DNA of 7,412 nucleotides. It comes from Planctomycetaceae bacterium. GTDB lineage: Bacteria > Planctomycetota > Planctomycetia > Planctomycetales > Planctomycetaceae. The DNA lies in NCBI GenBank assembly GCA_023258825.1, contig JALQWE010000170.1, forward strand, positions 1-7,412, read 5' to 3'. Of the stretch, positions 1 through 6,271 are shown piece by piece. The notes beneath the pieces are model-generated. The model worked only from the letters and a program-made list of their open reading frames with translations, ran no database searches and was not told the origin of the DNA. Each line of letters opens with the position of its first letter. Position 1 is the first letter of the stretch. Made by a program: the position numbers and the translations under genes.

Positions 1-2
1 AT

Positions 3-1085
3 CACATTTCGGTGCGGATCCGGACGATGGATTTTCGTGGCCAGCCACAGATCAGTGTGCTGGAGCCGGGGACAGGCCGTCGACTGACTCACACGAATCT
101 GCGGGTTGGTCGCACGTCGGACTGGACGGACTGTCACATCACCTTCAATTCGCTGGGCAACGAGCAGGTGTCGGTGTATGGGGGCGCGTGGGGCCCCACA
201 GGCGGCTCAATGTGGCTGGAAGATGTGCGGTTGGAAGAGTGTGGGTTGTTGAACGTGCTGCGGCGGAATGGAACGCCGCTGGTGGTCCGTCGTGCTGAGG
301 GTTCGGGGGAGTTGCTGGAAGAGGGGCGGGATTATGAGTCGGTGAGTGATCCGCGACTGGGCGTGGTTCCGTACGCCGGGGAGTACGAGGTCTGGCATGA
401 TTCACCGGAGATCCGGATGCGTGGTGAGTGGCCCGAGGGGACTCAGTTGCGTGTGTCGTGGTATCACCCGCATGTGATCTACGACGGTCAGGTGTGTGGA
501 TGTGTGACGGAACCGGCATTCCGGGACTTATTGAAGCAGCAGGCGGACGGTGTGGAGGCCATCTTTCCGGGCACGGACCGGATGATGATGCATGACGAGT
601 GGCGGGTGCTTGGTTGGGACGAGAGTTTTCGGCGATCGGGTCAAACGCCGGGGCAGGTGGTTGCTGAGAACGTGCGTTTTTGTGCGCGATATCTGAAAAC
701 GTTGTAGCCAGCGCGGCGCGTGCTGGTGTGGAGTGACATGTTTGATCCGCATCACAACGCGGTGGACAACTATTATCTGGTGAATGGGGACCTGAGTGGT
801 GCGTGGGAGGGGTTGTCGCGTGACGTGCTGGTCATGAACTGGAACTTCGGGGTTCGGGAGGAGAGTTTGAAGTTTTTCGCGGACCGAGGTCATCAGCAGA
901 TTCTGGCGGGTTATTACGACACGGATGCGGGCCAGATTGGGCGTTGGCTGGAGACGGTGCGGCGATTGAAGATCCCCGGGGTGCGTGGGGCGATGTACAC
1001 GACGTGGCGGCAGAACTACGCGGAGTTGCGGGAGTTTGCGGACGTGGTGCGTGCGAATGAACCCGCGGGGGAGAGCAGGGAGTAG
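3..1085 (+). pseudogene. Glycoside-hydrolase-like protein (3' part), interrupted by in-frame TAG
   Basis: The reading frame is open from the window edge (HISVRIRTMDF at 3-35), so the true start lies upstream. Residue numbers here count the GTG at 12 as 1. Residues 7 to about 95 look like a beta-rich carbohydrate-binding-like module (LTHTNLRVGRTSDW, HITFNSL, NVLRRNGTPLVV). A TIM-barrel-like part follows, with an acidic pair in MMMHDEWR (Asp at 594-596, Glu at 597-599) that recalls the Asp-Glu pair of GH20-type hexosaminidases, then VWSDMFDPHHNA and a C-terminal GAMYTTWRQNY. The frame is cut by TAG at 705-707, yet the same frame continues at once (PARRVLVWSDMFDP) to a TAG at 1083-1085. One substitution therefore explains the break, with no frameshift. 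A GTG at 720 could restart translation but has no visible ribosome-binding site, and the N- and C-terminal halves should both be needed for a barrel. The family assignment is by motif resemblance only and the substrate is unknown. A sequencing error is the main alternative to a true pseudogene. Confidence 0.7.
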
Positions 1086-1098
1086 GGATTTACTTGGG

Positions 1099-1130
1099 GT
1101 AGCGGCCGTGGGATACAGCACGGCCGCTAC
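1099..1130. terminator. Perfect 12-bp stem-loop between convergent genes
   Basis: GTAGCGGCCGTG (1099-1110) and its exact reverse complement CACGGCCGCTAC (1119-1130) flank an 8-nt loop. The hairpin starts 13 nt after the hydrolase stop and lies 26 nt beyond the proS stop, where a terminator serving both convergent genes would sit. Neither strand has a T-tract after the stem, so it is not a classical intrinsic terminator. It could instead be one copy of a dispersed extragenic palindrome. Confidence 0.55.
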
Positions 1131-1156
1131 GGCCCGGATTGGTTGGGGGGCGGCAA

Positions 1157-2878
1157 TCAGCGTTTGCTGGCGACGAGTTCGGTCACGAAGCGAACGGTAT
1201 CGGCCACCGGGACTTTGTGAGTCTCGGCTGATGCGCGCCATTTGACTTCGGTGATGCCTTCGGCGAGTCCTTTTCCGCCGACGGTGATTCGGAGTGGGAT
1301 ACCGATGAGATCGGCATCCTTGAACTTGAATCCCGGTCGTTGATCGCGGTCATCCATGAGCACATCGATCCCGGCCTGAGAGAGATCGCCGTAGAGGGTA
1401 TTGGCGACCGTCATGACTTCCTGATCGGTGACATTCAGGGGGATGATCTGGACAGTGTAGGGGGCGACGTTGATAGGCCAGATGATGCCATTGTCATCGT
1501 GGCAGGTTTCGACGATGGAGGCGACGACGCGTGTGACCCCGATCCCGTAGCAGCCCATGATGATGGGGTGCGACTGTTCCTGGGCATCGACGAAGCGGGC
1601 ATCCATGGACGTGCTGTACTTGGTTCCCAGTTTGAAGACGTGACCGACTTCGATGCCGTGGACCATCTGGAGAGACCCGGAGCATTTGGGGCAGGGGTCG
1701 CTGGATTCGGCATTTCGAAGGTCGAAGGTGGCGGTGATTTCGAAATGTGTTCCCGGGATGACCTGCGTGAAGTGGGCATCTTTCTGATTGGCGCCGATGA
1801 CAGCGGAGCTGATCTGAGCGACATCATGATCAACGTAGAAGGGGCAGAGGAGACCGATGGGTCCGGCGAAGCCGGTGGGTGCCCCGGTCACTTTCAGAAT
1901 GGTGGCTTCGTCGGCCAGTTCGACGGAGGAGGCCTTTGTGACGCGGCGGATCTTGCCTTCGTTGGCGGAGTGGTCACCGCGGAGGAGGATCGCCACGGGC
2001 TGGCCATCGGCCTTGTAGATCAGAGTTTTGATGAAGGACGTCGGCTCGGTTTTGAGGAGCCGGCTGACCTGTTCGATGCTGCCGGCGTTGGGCGTGGGCA
2101 CGAGCACAGGGGCGGGAGCGGCATCGACGGGTTTTGGCAGCGCGGGGGTGCGACCGGTTTCTGCGCGTTCCTGATTCGCGGCGTAACCGCAGGATGTGCA
2201 GTGGATGACGAAGTCTTCGCCATTGCTGGCGGGAACCATGAATTCGTGGGAGGCATCACCGCCGATGGGCCCGCTTTCGGCTTCGACGGGCAGGTAACGC
2301 AGACCGCAGCGTTCGAAGATGCGGCAGTAGGCGTTATACATGGCGTCGTAGGCGGCGTTGAGTTGTTCGAGAGACGTGCCGAAGCTGTAGGCATCCTTCA
2401 TCAGGAATTCGCTGGTGCGAAGAACACCGAAGCGGGGGCGTTCTTCGTTGCGAAACTTGGTCTGAATCTGATAGAGGGTGATGGGCAGTTGACGATAGCT
2501 GCCGATGTGTCTGGCCATCAGGTCGGTGATGACTTCTTCGTGGGTTGGGCCGAGTGCGAAGTGGAGTTTGCGGTCACCACGTTTGACTTCGAAATTGAAG
2601 AGCACATTTCCGAAGGCGTCTTTACGACCGGTGCGTTCGAAGATTTCGATGGGTTGCAGGGCGGGCATGAACAATTCGACTGCGCCAGCGCGATCCATTT
2701 CCTCGCGAACAATTTCCGAGACTTTGCGGACAGAGCGATAGCCGAGGGGCAGGTAGGTGTAGGCGCCTGCCATCAGTTGTCGAATCAGTCCGGCGCGCAG
2801 CATCAGTTGATGGCTGGGGACTTCGGCTTCGGAGGGGACTTCCTTCATGGTCGGAATGAACGTCTGAGACCAGCGCAT
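1157..2878 (-). CDS. proS: Prolyl-tRNA synthetase, bacterial type with editing domain
   Basis: Charges tRNA-Pro with proline in the cytoplasm. The protein has 573 residues, matching the roughly 570 of the Escherichia coli type. The start chosen is the ATG at 2878-2876, because MRWSQTFIPTMKE aligns with the usual N-terminus; an in-frame ATG 30 codons upstream would add a hydrophobic stretch foreign to the family. Visible landmarks are the GPTHEE loop (110-115), class II motif 2 (FRNEERPRFGVLRTSEF, 142-158), an insertion editing domain (about 230-395), motif 3 (GCYGIGVTR, 442-450) and a C-terminal anticodon-binding domain (about 473-573). Lys284, Asp350 and His369 sit where the editing-site residues of the E. 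coli enzyme lie, so clearance of mischarged Ala-tRNA-Pro is probably retained. Two Cys pairs, CTSC (227-230) and CPKC (396-399), bracket the editing domain and may form a zinc knuckle. The gene is a single unit, convergent with the broken hydrolase and divergent from the yhaM-like gene. Confidence 0.97.
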   Translation of the reverse strand: MRWSQTFIPTMKEVPSEAEVPSHQLMLRAGLIRQLMAGAYTYLPLGYRSVRKVSEIVREEMDRAGAVELFMPALQPIEIFERTGRKDAFGNVLFNFEVKRGDRKLHFALGPTHEEVITDLMARHIGSYRQLPITLYQIQTKFRNEERPRFGVLRTSEFLMKDAYSFGTSLEQLNAAYDAMYNAYCRIFERCGLRYLPVEAESGPIGGDASHEFMVPASNGEDFVIHCTSCGYAANQERAETGRTPALPKPVDAAPAPVLVPTPNAGSIEQVSRLLKTEPTSFIKTLIYKADGQPVAILLRGDHSANEGKIRRVTKASSVELADEATILKVTGAPTGFAGPIGLLCPFYVDHDVAQISSAVIGANQKDAHFTQVIPGTHFEITATFDLRNAESSDPCPKCSGSLQMVHGIEVGHVFKLGTKYSTSMDARFVDAQEQSHPIIMGCYGIGVTRVVASIVETCHDDNGIIWPINVAPYTVQIIPLNVTDQEVMTVANTLYGDLSQAGIDVLMDDRDQRPGFKFKDADLIGIPLRITVGGKGLAEGITEVKWRASAETHKVPVADTVRFVTELVASKR

Positions 2879-3236
2879 AGGGAACCTGAATTCCAGAGGG
2901 ACGAGGAGACGGTGAAGTTCAAACGCGAGGCAGGAGTTTAGCAGGATTCCCAAAACGGCGTAGACCAACTGCCGGGGGTGAGAAGGCGGAGTTTTTGAAA
3001 AAGCCAGTCTTTTTGCCGTGGATTGCTGAAAAATTCGCGAAAAGCGAGGTGGACGGGACAGTGGTAGCTGGAGTTTGGGTGTGGGGGAGTTGGCGGCGTC
3101 TTGTGGAGTTTGGTTGATCGGGTGTCCTGAGTGGCTGGGATCGCCTGCCCGGGAATTCTATCATGGGTGGACGGGACGGAGATGATTCGCCGGAAGCGAT
3201 GCCGGTTCCGACACTGTCAGACTGGAAAGCGGATCG
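2879..3236. promoter_or_regulatory. Divergent intergenic region between proS and yhaM-like gene
   Basis: This 358-bp stretch must hold promoters for both divergent genes, but no convincing -35/-10 pair stands out on either strand. TATCAT at 3159-3164 is a possible -10 for the plus-strand gene, without a good -35. An A/T-rich patch (about 2991-3045) includes the palindromes TTTTTGAAAAA (2992-3002) and TTCGCGAA (3034-3041) and could be an operator or promoter area. A 12-bp direct repeat, GGTGGACGGGAC, occurs at 3048-3059 and 3166-3177. GGAAAG at 3224-3229 is a modest Shine-Dalgarno sequence for the start at 3237. No protein-coding gene is supported here. Confidence 0.4.
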
Positions 3237-4211
3237 ATGGCGCGCGTGTTTGTGAAGGAATTGAAGGACGGTGACAACGTCAACGAAGTTTTTCTGCTGG
3301 CGGACAGGCAACTGCGGGCGAATCGAAACGCGAATCTGTATCTGCTGGCGACACTGCGTGACCGTTCCGGGGTGATCAGTGGTTTGATGTGGAACGTGTC
3401 GGAGGACATGGTTCAGGACATTTCCGTTGGTGACTACGTGCGAGTCCGGGGCAAGGTGCAGTTGTACCAGGGAAGTCTGCAGATGATTGTGACGCAGATT
3501 GACGGGGTGCCTGAGACCACCTGCAATCCTGAGGATTTCCAGATGCAGCCGCAGGCCAGCGCGGGGCCTCTGCTGGCACGTCTGAAGCAGCTGCTGGGGT
3601 CAATGCGGTGTCCGGATCTGGGAACGGTGGCGGGTTGTCTGCTGGACGATGAATCGCTGGTGAATGGTCTGTGTTCTGCGCCGGCTGGTGTGAAGGCGCA
3701 TCACGCCTATATGGGTGGACTGATCGAGCATGTGGTGTCGATGAGTGAGGTGGCGGATCGTTTGTGTGTGCTGTATCCGACGCTGGATCGGGACCTGCTG
3801 CTGATGGGTGTGTTGCTGCACGACATAGGCAAGATTCGTGAGCTGGCCTGGGATCCGGCGTTGGTGTACACGGATGAGGGGCAGCTGCTGGGTCATATTC
3901 ATCTGGGCATGGAGATTCTGAACGAGAAGCTGGTTCAGGCGGAGCAGCGGCTCGGGAGAGCTCTGGATGCTGAGAGGATTCTGCGGCTGAAGCACATGAT
4001 TATCAGCCACCATGGGACGCGTGAGTTTGGCAGTCCGGCGGTCCCGATGACTCCGGAAGCGATGACTCTGAACTGCATTGATACTCTGGATTCGAAGCTG
4101 CATGAGTTTACGCGGACGATCACGGAGGACATGAACACGGATTCCGCCTGGACGCCATTTAATCCGCGAATGGACCGTCGATTGTTCAAAGGCTTGCCAA
4201 AGCACGGCTGA
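3237..4211 (+). CDS. yhaM: YhaM-like 3'-5' exoribonuclease (OB-fold + HD domain)
   Basis: Likely a cytoplasmic metal-dependent 3'-5' exonuclease acting on RNA and possibly single-stranded DNA, as described for the YhaM family. The protein has 324 residues against about 314 in Bacillus subtilis YhaM. Residues 15-90 form an OB-fold-like nucleic-acid-binding domain (VGDYVRVRGKVQLYQGSLQM, 64-83). The HD phosphohydrolase domain covers about 150-315. Candidate metal ligands are His155/156 and His165 (GLIEHV), the His195-Asp196 pair (LLHDIGK), His220/His222 (LLGHIHLG), His258/His259 (ISHHG) and Asp282/Asp285 (NCIDTLDSKL). All the expected HD motifs are present, so the protein should be active. The ATG at 3237 puts MARVFVKEL at the N-terminus, as is usual for the family, with GGAAAG 7 nt upstream. 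The gene is monocistronic: the next gene begins 314 bp downstream after a structured leader. The fold is clear; RNA as natural substrate is inferred from the family. Confidence 0.88.
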   Translation: MARVFVKELKDGDNVNEVFLLADRQLRANRNANLYLLATLRDRSGVISGLMWNVSEDMVQDISVGDYVRVRGKVQLYQGSLQMIVTQIDGVPETTCNPEDFQMQPQASAGPLLARLKQLLGSMRCPDLGTVAGCLLDDESLVNGLCSAPAGVKAHHAYMGGLIEHVVSMSEVADRLCVLYPTLDRDLLLMGVLLHDIGKIRELAWDPALVYTDEGQLLGHIHLGMEILNEKLVQAEQRLGRALDAERILRLKHMIISHHGTREFGSPAVPMTPEAMTLNCIDTLDSKLHEFTRTITEDMNTDSAWTPFNPRMDRRLFKGLPKHG

Positions 4212-4300
4212 GGGTTCCGGAGTCGCGCATTGGTACAACCACTCATGACTTGTGGCGTTTCCGGCTGATGCATGCAAATAGCGGGAGTTTTGAACGCGCA

Positions 4301-4325
4301 GGGGGTGCAGGGGCGTTTGGGGGGG
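4301..4325 (+). other. Potential G-quadruplex motif
   Basis: G-tracts at 4301-4305, 4310-4313 and a run of seven G at 4319-4325 are separated by loops of 4 and 5 nt. Splitting the last run gives four tracts of at least three G with loops of 1 to 7 nt, the canonical quadruplex pattern. It is on the non-template strand upstream of the SLBB gene. Folding is a sequence-based possibility only, and the strand is G-rich in general. Confidence 0.35.
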
Positions 4326-4400
4326 AAATAATCCGCTGAAACGGCCGCTGCCTTGTTGCGGCGGTCGGGGGAAACTGTCGCAGAAGTCTCTATCCTGTGA

Positions 4401-4473
4401 TGCCGATGGGGAAGAATGCCGATAGGACTCTGTTAAAGAGCTTCCGCCATCGGCACCTGCAAATTCTGCCGAT
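4401..4473 (+). repeat. Cluster of four TGCCGAT heptamers (three direct, one inverted)
   Basis: TGCCGAT occurs at 4401-4407, 4417-4423 and 4467-4473, and its reverse complement ATCGGCA at 4449-4455. The first two copies are 16 nt apart and share a preceding A; the second and third share a following A. The inverted copy can pair with any of the direct copies in RNA (7 bp). Four copies in 73 bp directly upstream of an operon suggest either a regulator-binding array or a switching RNA leader. I do not recognise a named element. Confidence 0.6.
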
Positions 4474-4494
4474 ACACAACTTGTTTGCAGGTGC
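4453..4494 (+). promoter_or_regulatory. Perfect 11-bp leader hairpin before the SLBB gene
   Basis: GCACCTGCAAA (4453-4463) and TTTGCAGGTGC (4484-4494) are exact reverse complements around a 20-nt loop. G-U wobbles and one further pair could lengthen the stem slightly at both ends. The third TGCCGAT copy lies in the loop, and the 5' arm overlaps the inverted ATCGGCA copy by three bases, so this hairpin and the heptamer pairings exclude each other. It ends 14 nt before the ribosome-binding region at 4509. With no T-tract it is not an intrinsic terminator; control of translation, RNA stability or protein binding is more likely. Confidence 0.55.
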
Positions 4495-4525
4495 TGTTTC
4501 GTGGCGACAGGATGGGGTGTGAGCC

Positions 4526-6271
4526 ATGGATTGGCGAACTTGTATTGTGGCTTGCTGTCTGCTGGCAGTACCAAACCTGCTGGGAGCTCAGGAGACTGCG
4601 CCGGCTGCAGGGTTGCAATCGACACTGATTGTGATCGGTGATGTGGCCAGCCCCGGCAAGTTCGGTTTCCAGCCGCCGATGACGATTCGCGATGCCATCG
4701 CAGGAGCTCATCCGCTGTCCGAAGCGGTCAACGTGACAGTCCTGCGAAATGGCCAGCCGGGAGCGCAGTGGACCAAGCTGATTCGACTGAGTGCCCGGGA
4801 TTCCGGGGAGAATGCGGCTCAGGGTGACGTGCTGGTGGTGGAAGCGTTGAGTCAACTGCAGTCGGCAGGGCCTCGGAATGCTGCCGTTCGTACCACGACG
4901 GGTACATCCGTGATCGCGATAGAAGACAGTGGTGTGGTCGTTGGGGACGTTCTGCAGGGTTTGGGTATTGAGGGCGGGTCCGGAGCGCGAGTCGCGATTT
5001 CTGCGCGGATGAAGGGACAGCGCCCACTGCAGCAGGCAAGCGTATCGACTCTGGTACAGCACGGAGATGTGCTGAGTATTGACGCACCGATGGGATATGC
5101 TGCGGCGCCAGCGATGATGGTTCCGGGTGGGGCGGTTTCTGAATGGCCGACGCCGGCGCCGGTTGCGAACACGCCGCCCGCTGTGCAGTATCCCGAGGTC
5201 CCTCCGATTCCTACGTCCACGGCGGTACCGTTGATTGGAGCGGAGTACGGGGCGGGGGTGGGATCAGCGGCAACAGTTCCGACGTGGCCGCCTGAGTTTT
5301 CTGAGTCAGGAATGTCGGCAACGCGTGATCGTTTGTCGTCAGGACCAGGGCCGAGTGCGTCGGAGTTGCAGCGTGGAGGGCTTGCGACGAGTCCGAGAAG
5401 TGTGTCTGAAGCTGAAGTTGACATCGTCGCTGACGCTGAAGACGAGATTGTTTCGCTGGAACAGCAACTGGGAATTGGGCCGGTACCTCGGGAATTGAGT
5501 GCAGTGAAACCCAAGCGGGTCAGGAAGACGCTGCCCATCTCGGAAAGTCGAGATGTGACAAAGCTCGAGGAACCGGTGCTTGAGACCGCCAGCCGTTCCT
5601 CAAACTTCGACCTGGCCGTGATTGCCCTGTTGCTGACTGGTGGTGTCTGGGTGTTTTTGCGGACGTACTGGATGACGTCAGTGCCCGCGGCTGAAGCGGT
5701 CCAGCCGGGATCATCGCAGGGGTTGAGCGTTGTGGCGGCGACCACTGGAACAGCCGTGCGAATGGATGCAGGGACGCCAGTTCCGGGCTCTGATCTGACA
5801 GCAGCCATGGTGGCCACACAAGTGGGTACATTGGGATCTGCAGCGGTTGTGGGGCAGAAGTCTCAGGTGGAGGCAGTGGGCAGGGTCTCTGAGGCGGTCG
5901 AATCGGTGCGAGTGTATGGCCCGCCACGAGGATCTGCTGTGTTGGGTGAAACACGTGGTCGGATGACTGAGACGGAAAGTCGTCTGGACCATCTGCTGCG
6001 GAACCAGGTACCGATTGACGAGGTCAGTCCGCGGTTGCCGGTGGATCTGAATTTGTACGGTCGGGCTCAGGACCTGCGTTCGTATCGGTTGGATGCTGAG
6101 CATACGACGATTGCAGCGCCGCATTTTGAGCGGGGTCGTGTGCGGGGAGCGGGGAATGTGGCGGAGAGCCGTTTGTCGCGCGTGTTAAGTGCGGAGATGC
6201 GTCCGGGTGGCGGCCAGATTCGTACGAGCGGCGCGGAGACAATTCGAAACGAAGAGGTCCACGGCACATGA
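4526..6271 (+). CDS. Exported single-pass membrane protein with SLBB-like domains
   Basis: A protein of 581 residues with unknown exact role. Residues 1-21 are a Sec-type signal peptide (hydrophobic CIVACCLLAVPNLLGA, cleavage probably before Gln22). Residues 34-107 resemble an SLBB domain (IGDVASPGKF, then QGDVLVVEA), the fold of polysaccharide-export proteins. Residues 127-187 look like a second, more divergent copy (VGDVLQGLGI, then HGDVLSIDAP). A Pro/Ala/Ser-rich linker (about 190-290) and an acidic stretch (293-313) lead to one transmembrane helix (361-379), leaving about 200 C-terminal residues that should be cytoplasmic. That tail has low-complexity parts and a denser segment (484-534) with ESRLDHLLRNQVPIDE and YGRAQDLRSYRLD, a likely partner-binding site. 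The ATG at 4526 is preceded by AGGATGGGG and gives a proper signal peptide. The stop overlaps the next start as ATGA, so the protein probably works with the actin-like protein. A part in envelope assembly or polymer export is inference; no polysaccharide genes are visible nearby. Confidence 0.8.
   Translation: MDWRTCIVACCLLAVPNLLGAQETAPAAGLQSTLIVIGDVASPGKFGFQPPMTIRDAIAGAHPLSEAVNVTVLRNGQPGAQWTKLIRLSARDSGENAAQGDVLVVEALSQLQSAGPRNAAVRTTTGTSVIAIEDSGVVVGDVLQGLGIEGGSGARVAISARMKGQRPLQQASVSTLVQHGDVLSIDAPMGYAAAPAMMVPGGAVSEWPTPAPVANTPPAVQYPEVPPIPTSTAVPLIGAEYGAGVGSAATVPTWPPEFSESGMSATRDRLSSGPGPSASELQRGGLATSPRSVSEAEVDIVADAEDEIVSLEQQLGIGPVPRELSAVKPKRVRKTLPISESRDVTKLEEPVLETASRSSNFDLAVIALLLTGGVWVFLRTYWMTSVPAAEAVQPGSSQGLSVVAATTGTAVRMDAGTPVPGSDLTAAMVATQVGTLGSAAVVGQKSQVEAVGRVSEAVESVRVYGPPRGSAVLGETRGRMTETESRLDHLLRNQVPIDEVSPRLPVDLNLYGRAQDLRSYRLDAEHTTIAAPHFERGRVRGAGNVAESRLSRVLSAEMRPGGGQIRTSGAETIRNEEVHGT

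Larger units (their letters stand above)
4212..4525 (+). promoter_or_regulatory. Long 5' intergenic/leader region of the SLBB-actin-like operon
   Basis: This 314-bp stretch has no supported gene. From 5' to 3' it holds a short palindrome TGCATGCA (4269-4276), a cluster of G-tracts (4301-4325), a weak GCCGC/GCGGC hairpin (4344-4348 with 4358-4362) that might end yhaM transcription, and then the TGCCGAT repeat cluster and hairpin (4401-4494). AGGATGGGG (4509-4517) is the ribosome-binding region for the ATG at 4526. No clear -35/-10 promoter was identified; TATCCT at 4391-4396 is the best -10-like hexamer and lacks a partner. The length and structure suggest a regulated leader, but this is inference. 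Confidence 0.5.

Noticed and set aside
720..1085. A separate gene starting at GTG 720
   Set aside because: It is in the same frame as the preceding hydrolase part, begins in the middle of a recognisable conserved segment, and has no ribosome-binding site; it is the continuation of the broken gene.
1340..2941. A 533-codon open frame on the plus strand, antisense to proS
   Set aside because: It lies opposite a clear full-length prolyl-tRNA synthetase, its translation is a monotonous Gly/Asp/Phe/Val-rich sequence without known motifs, and such long antisense frames are expected in GC-rich genes with biased third positions.
2879..2968. N-terminal extension of proS by 30 codons to an upstream ATG
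   Set aside because: The extra residues are hydrophobic and unlike any ProRS N-terminus, while MRWSQTFIPTMKE starting at 2878 matches the family start.
3163..3255. A 30-codon frame (MGGRDGDDSPEA...) overlapping the start of the yhaM-like gene, possibly a leader peptide
   Set aside because: It has no clear ribosome-binding site or recognisable leader features, and short frames of this size are expected by chance.
4344..4362. GCCGC/GCGGC hairpin as an intrinsic terminator of the yhaM-like gene
   Set aside because: The stem has five pairs, a 9-nt loop and no T-run; too weak to list as a separate feature.
3600..4625. A 341-codon minus-strand frame opposite the yhaM-like gene and the leader
   Set aside because: It is His/Gln/Thr-rich and low in complexity without motifs, and it crosses both a real gene and the next gene's start; it is a shadow frame.
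4852..5817. A 321-codon minus-strand frame opposite the SLBB-like gene
   Set aside because: It is Ser/Thr/Pro-rich and mirrors the low-complexity linker on the other strand; the plus-strand frame has a signal peptide, a transmembrane helix, and an ATGA overlap.
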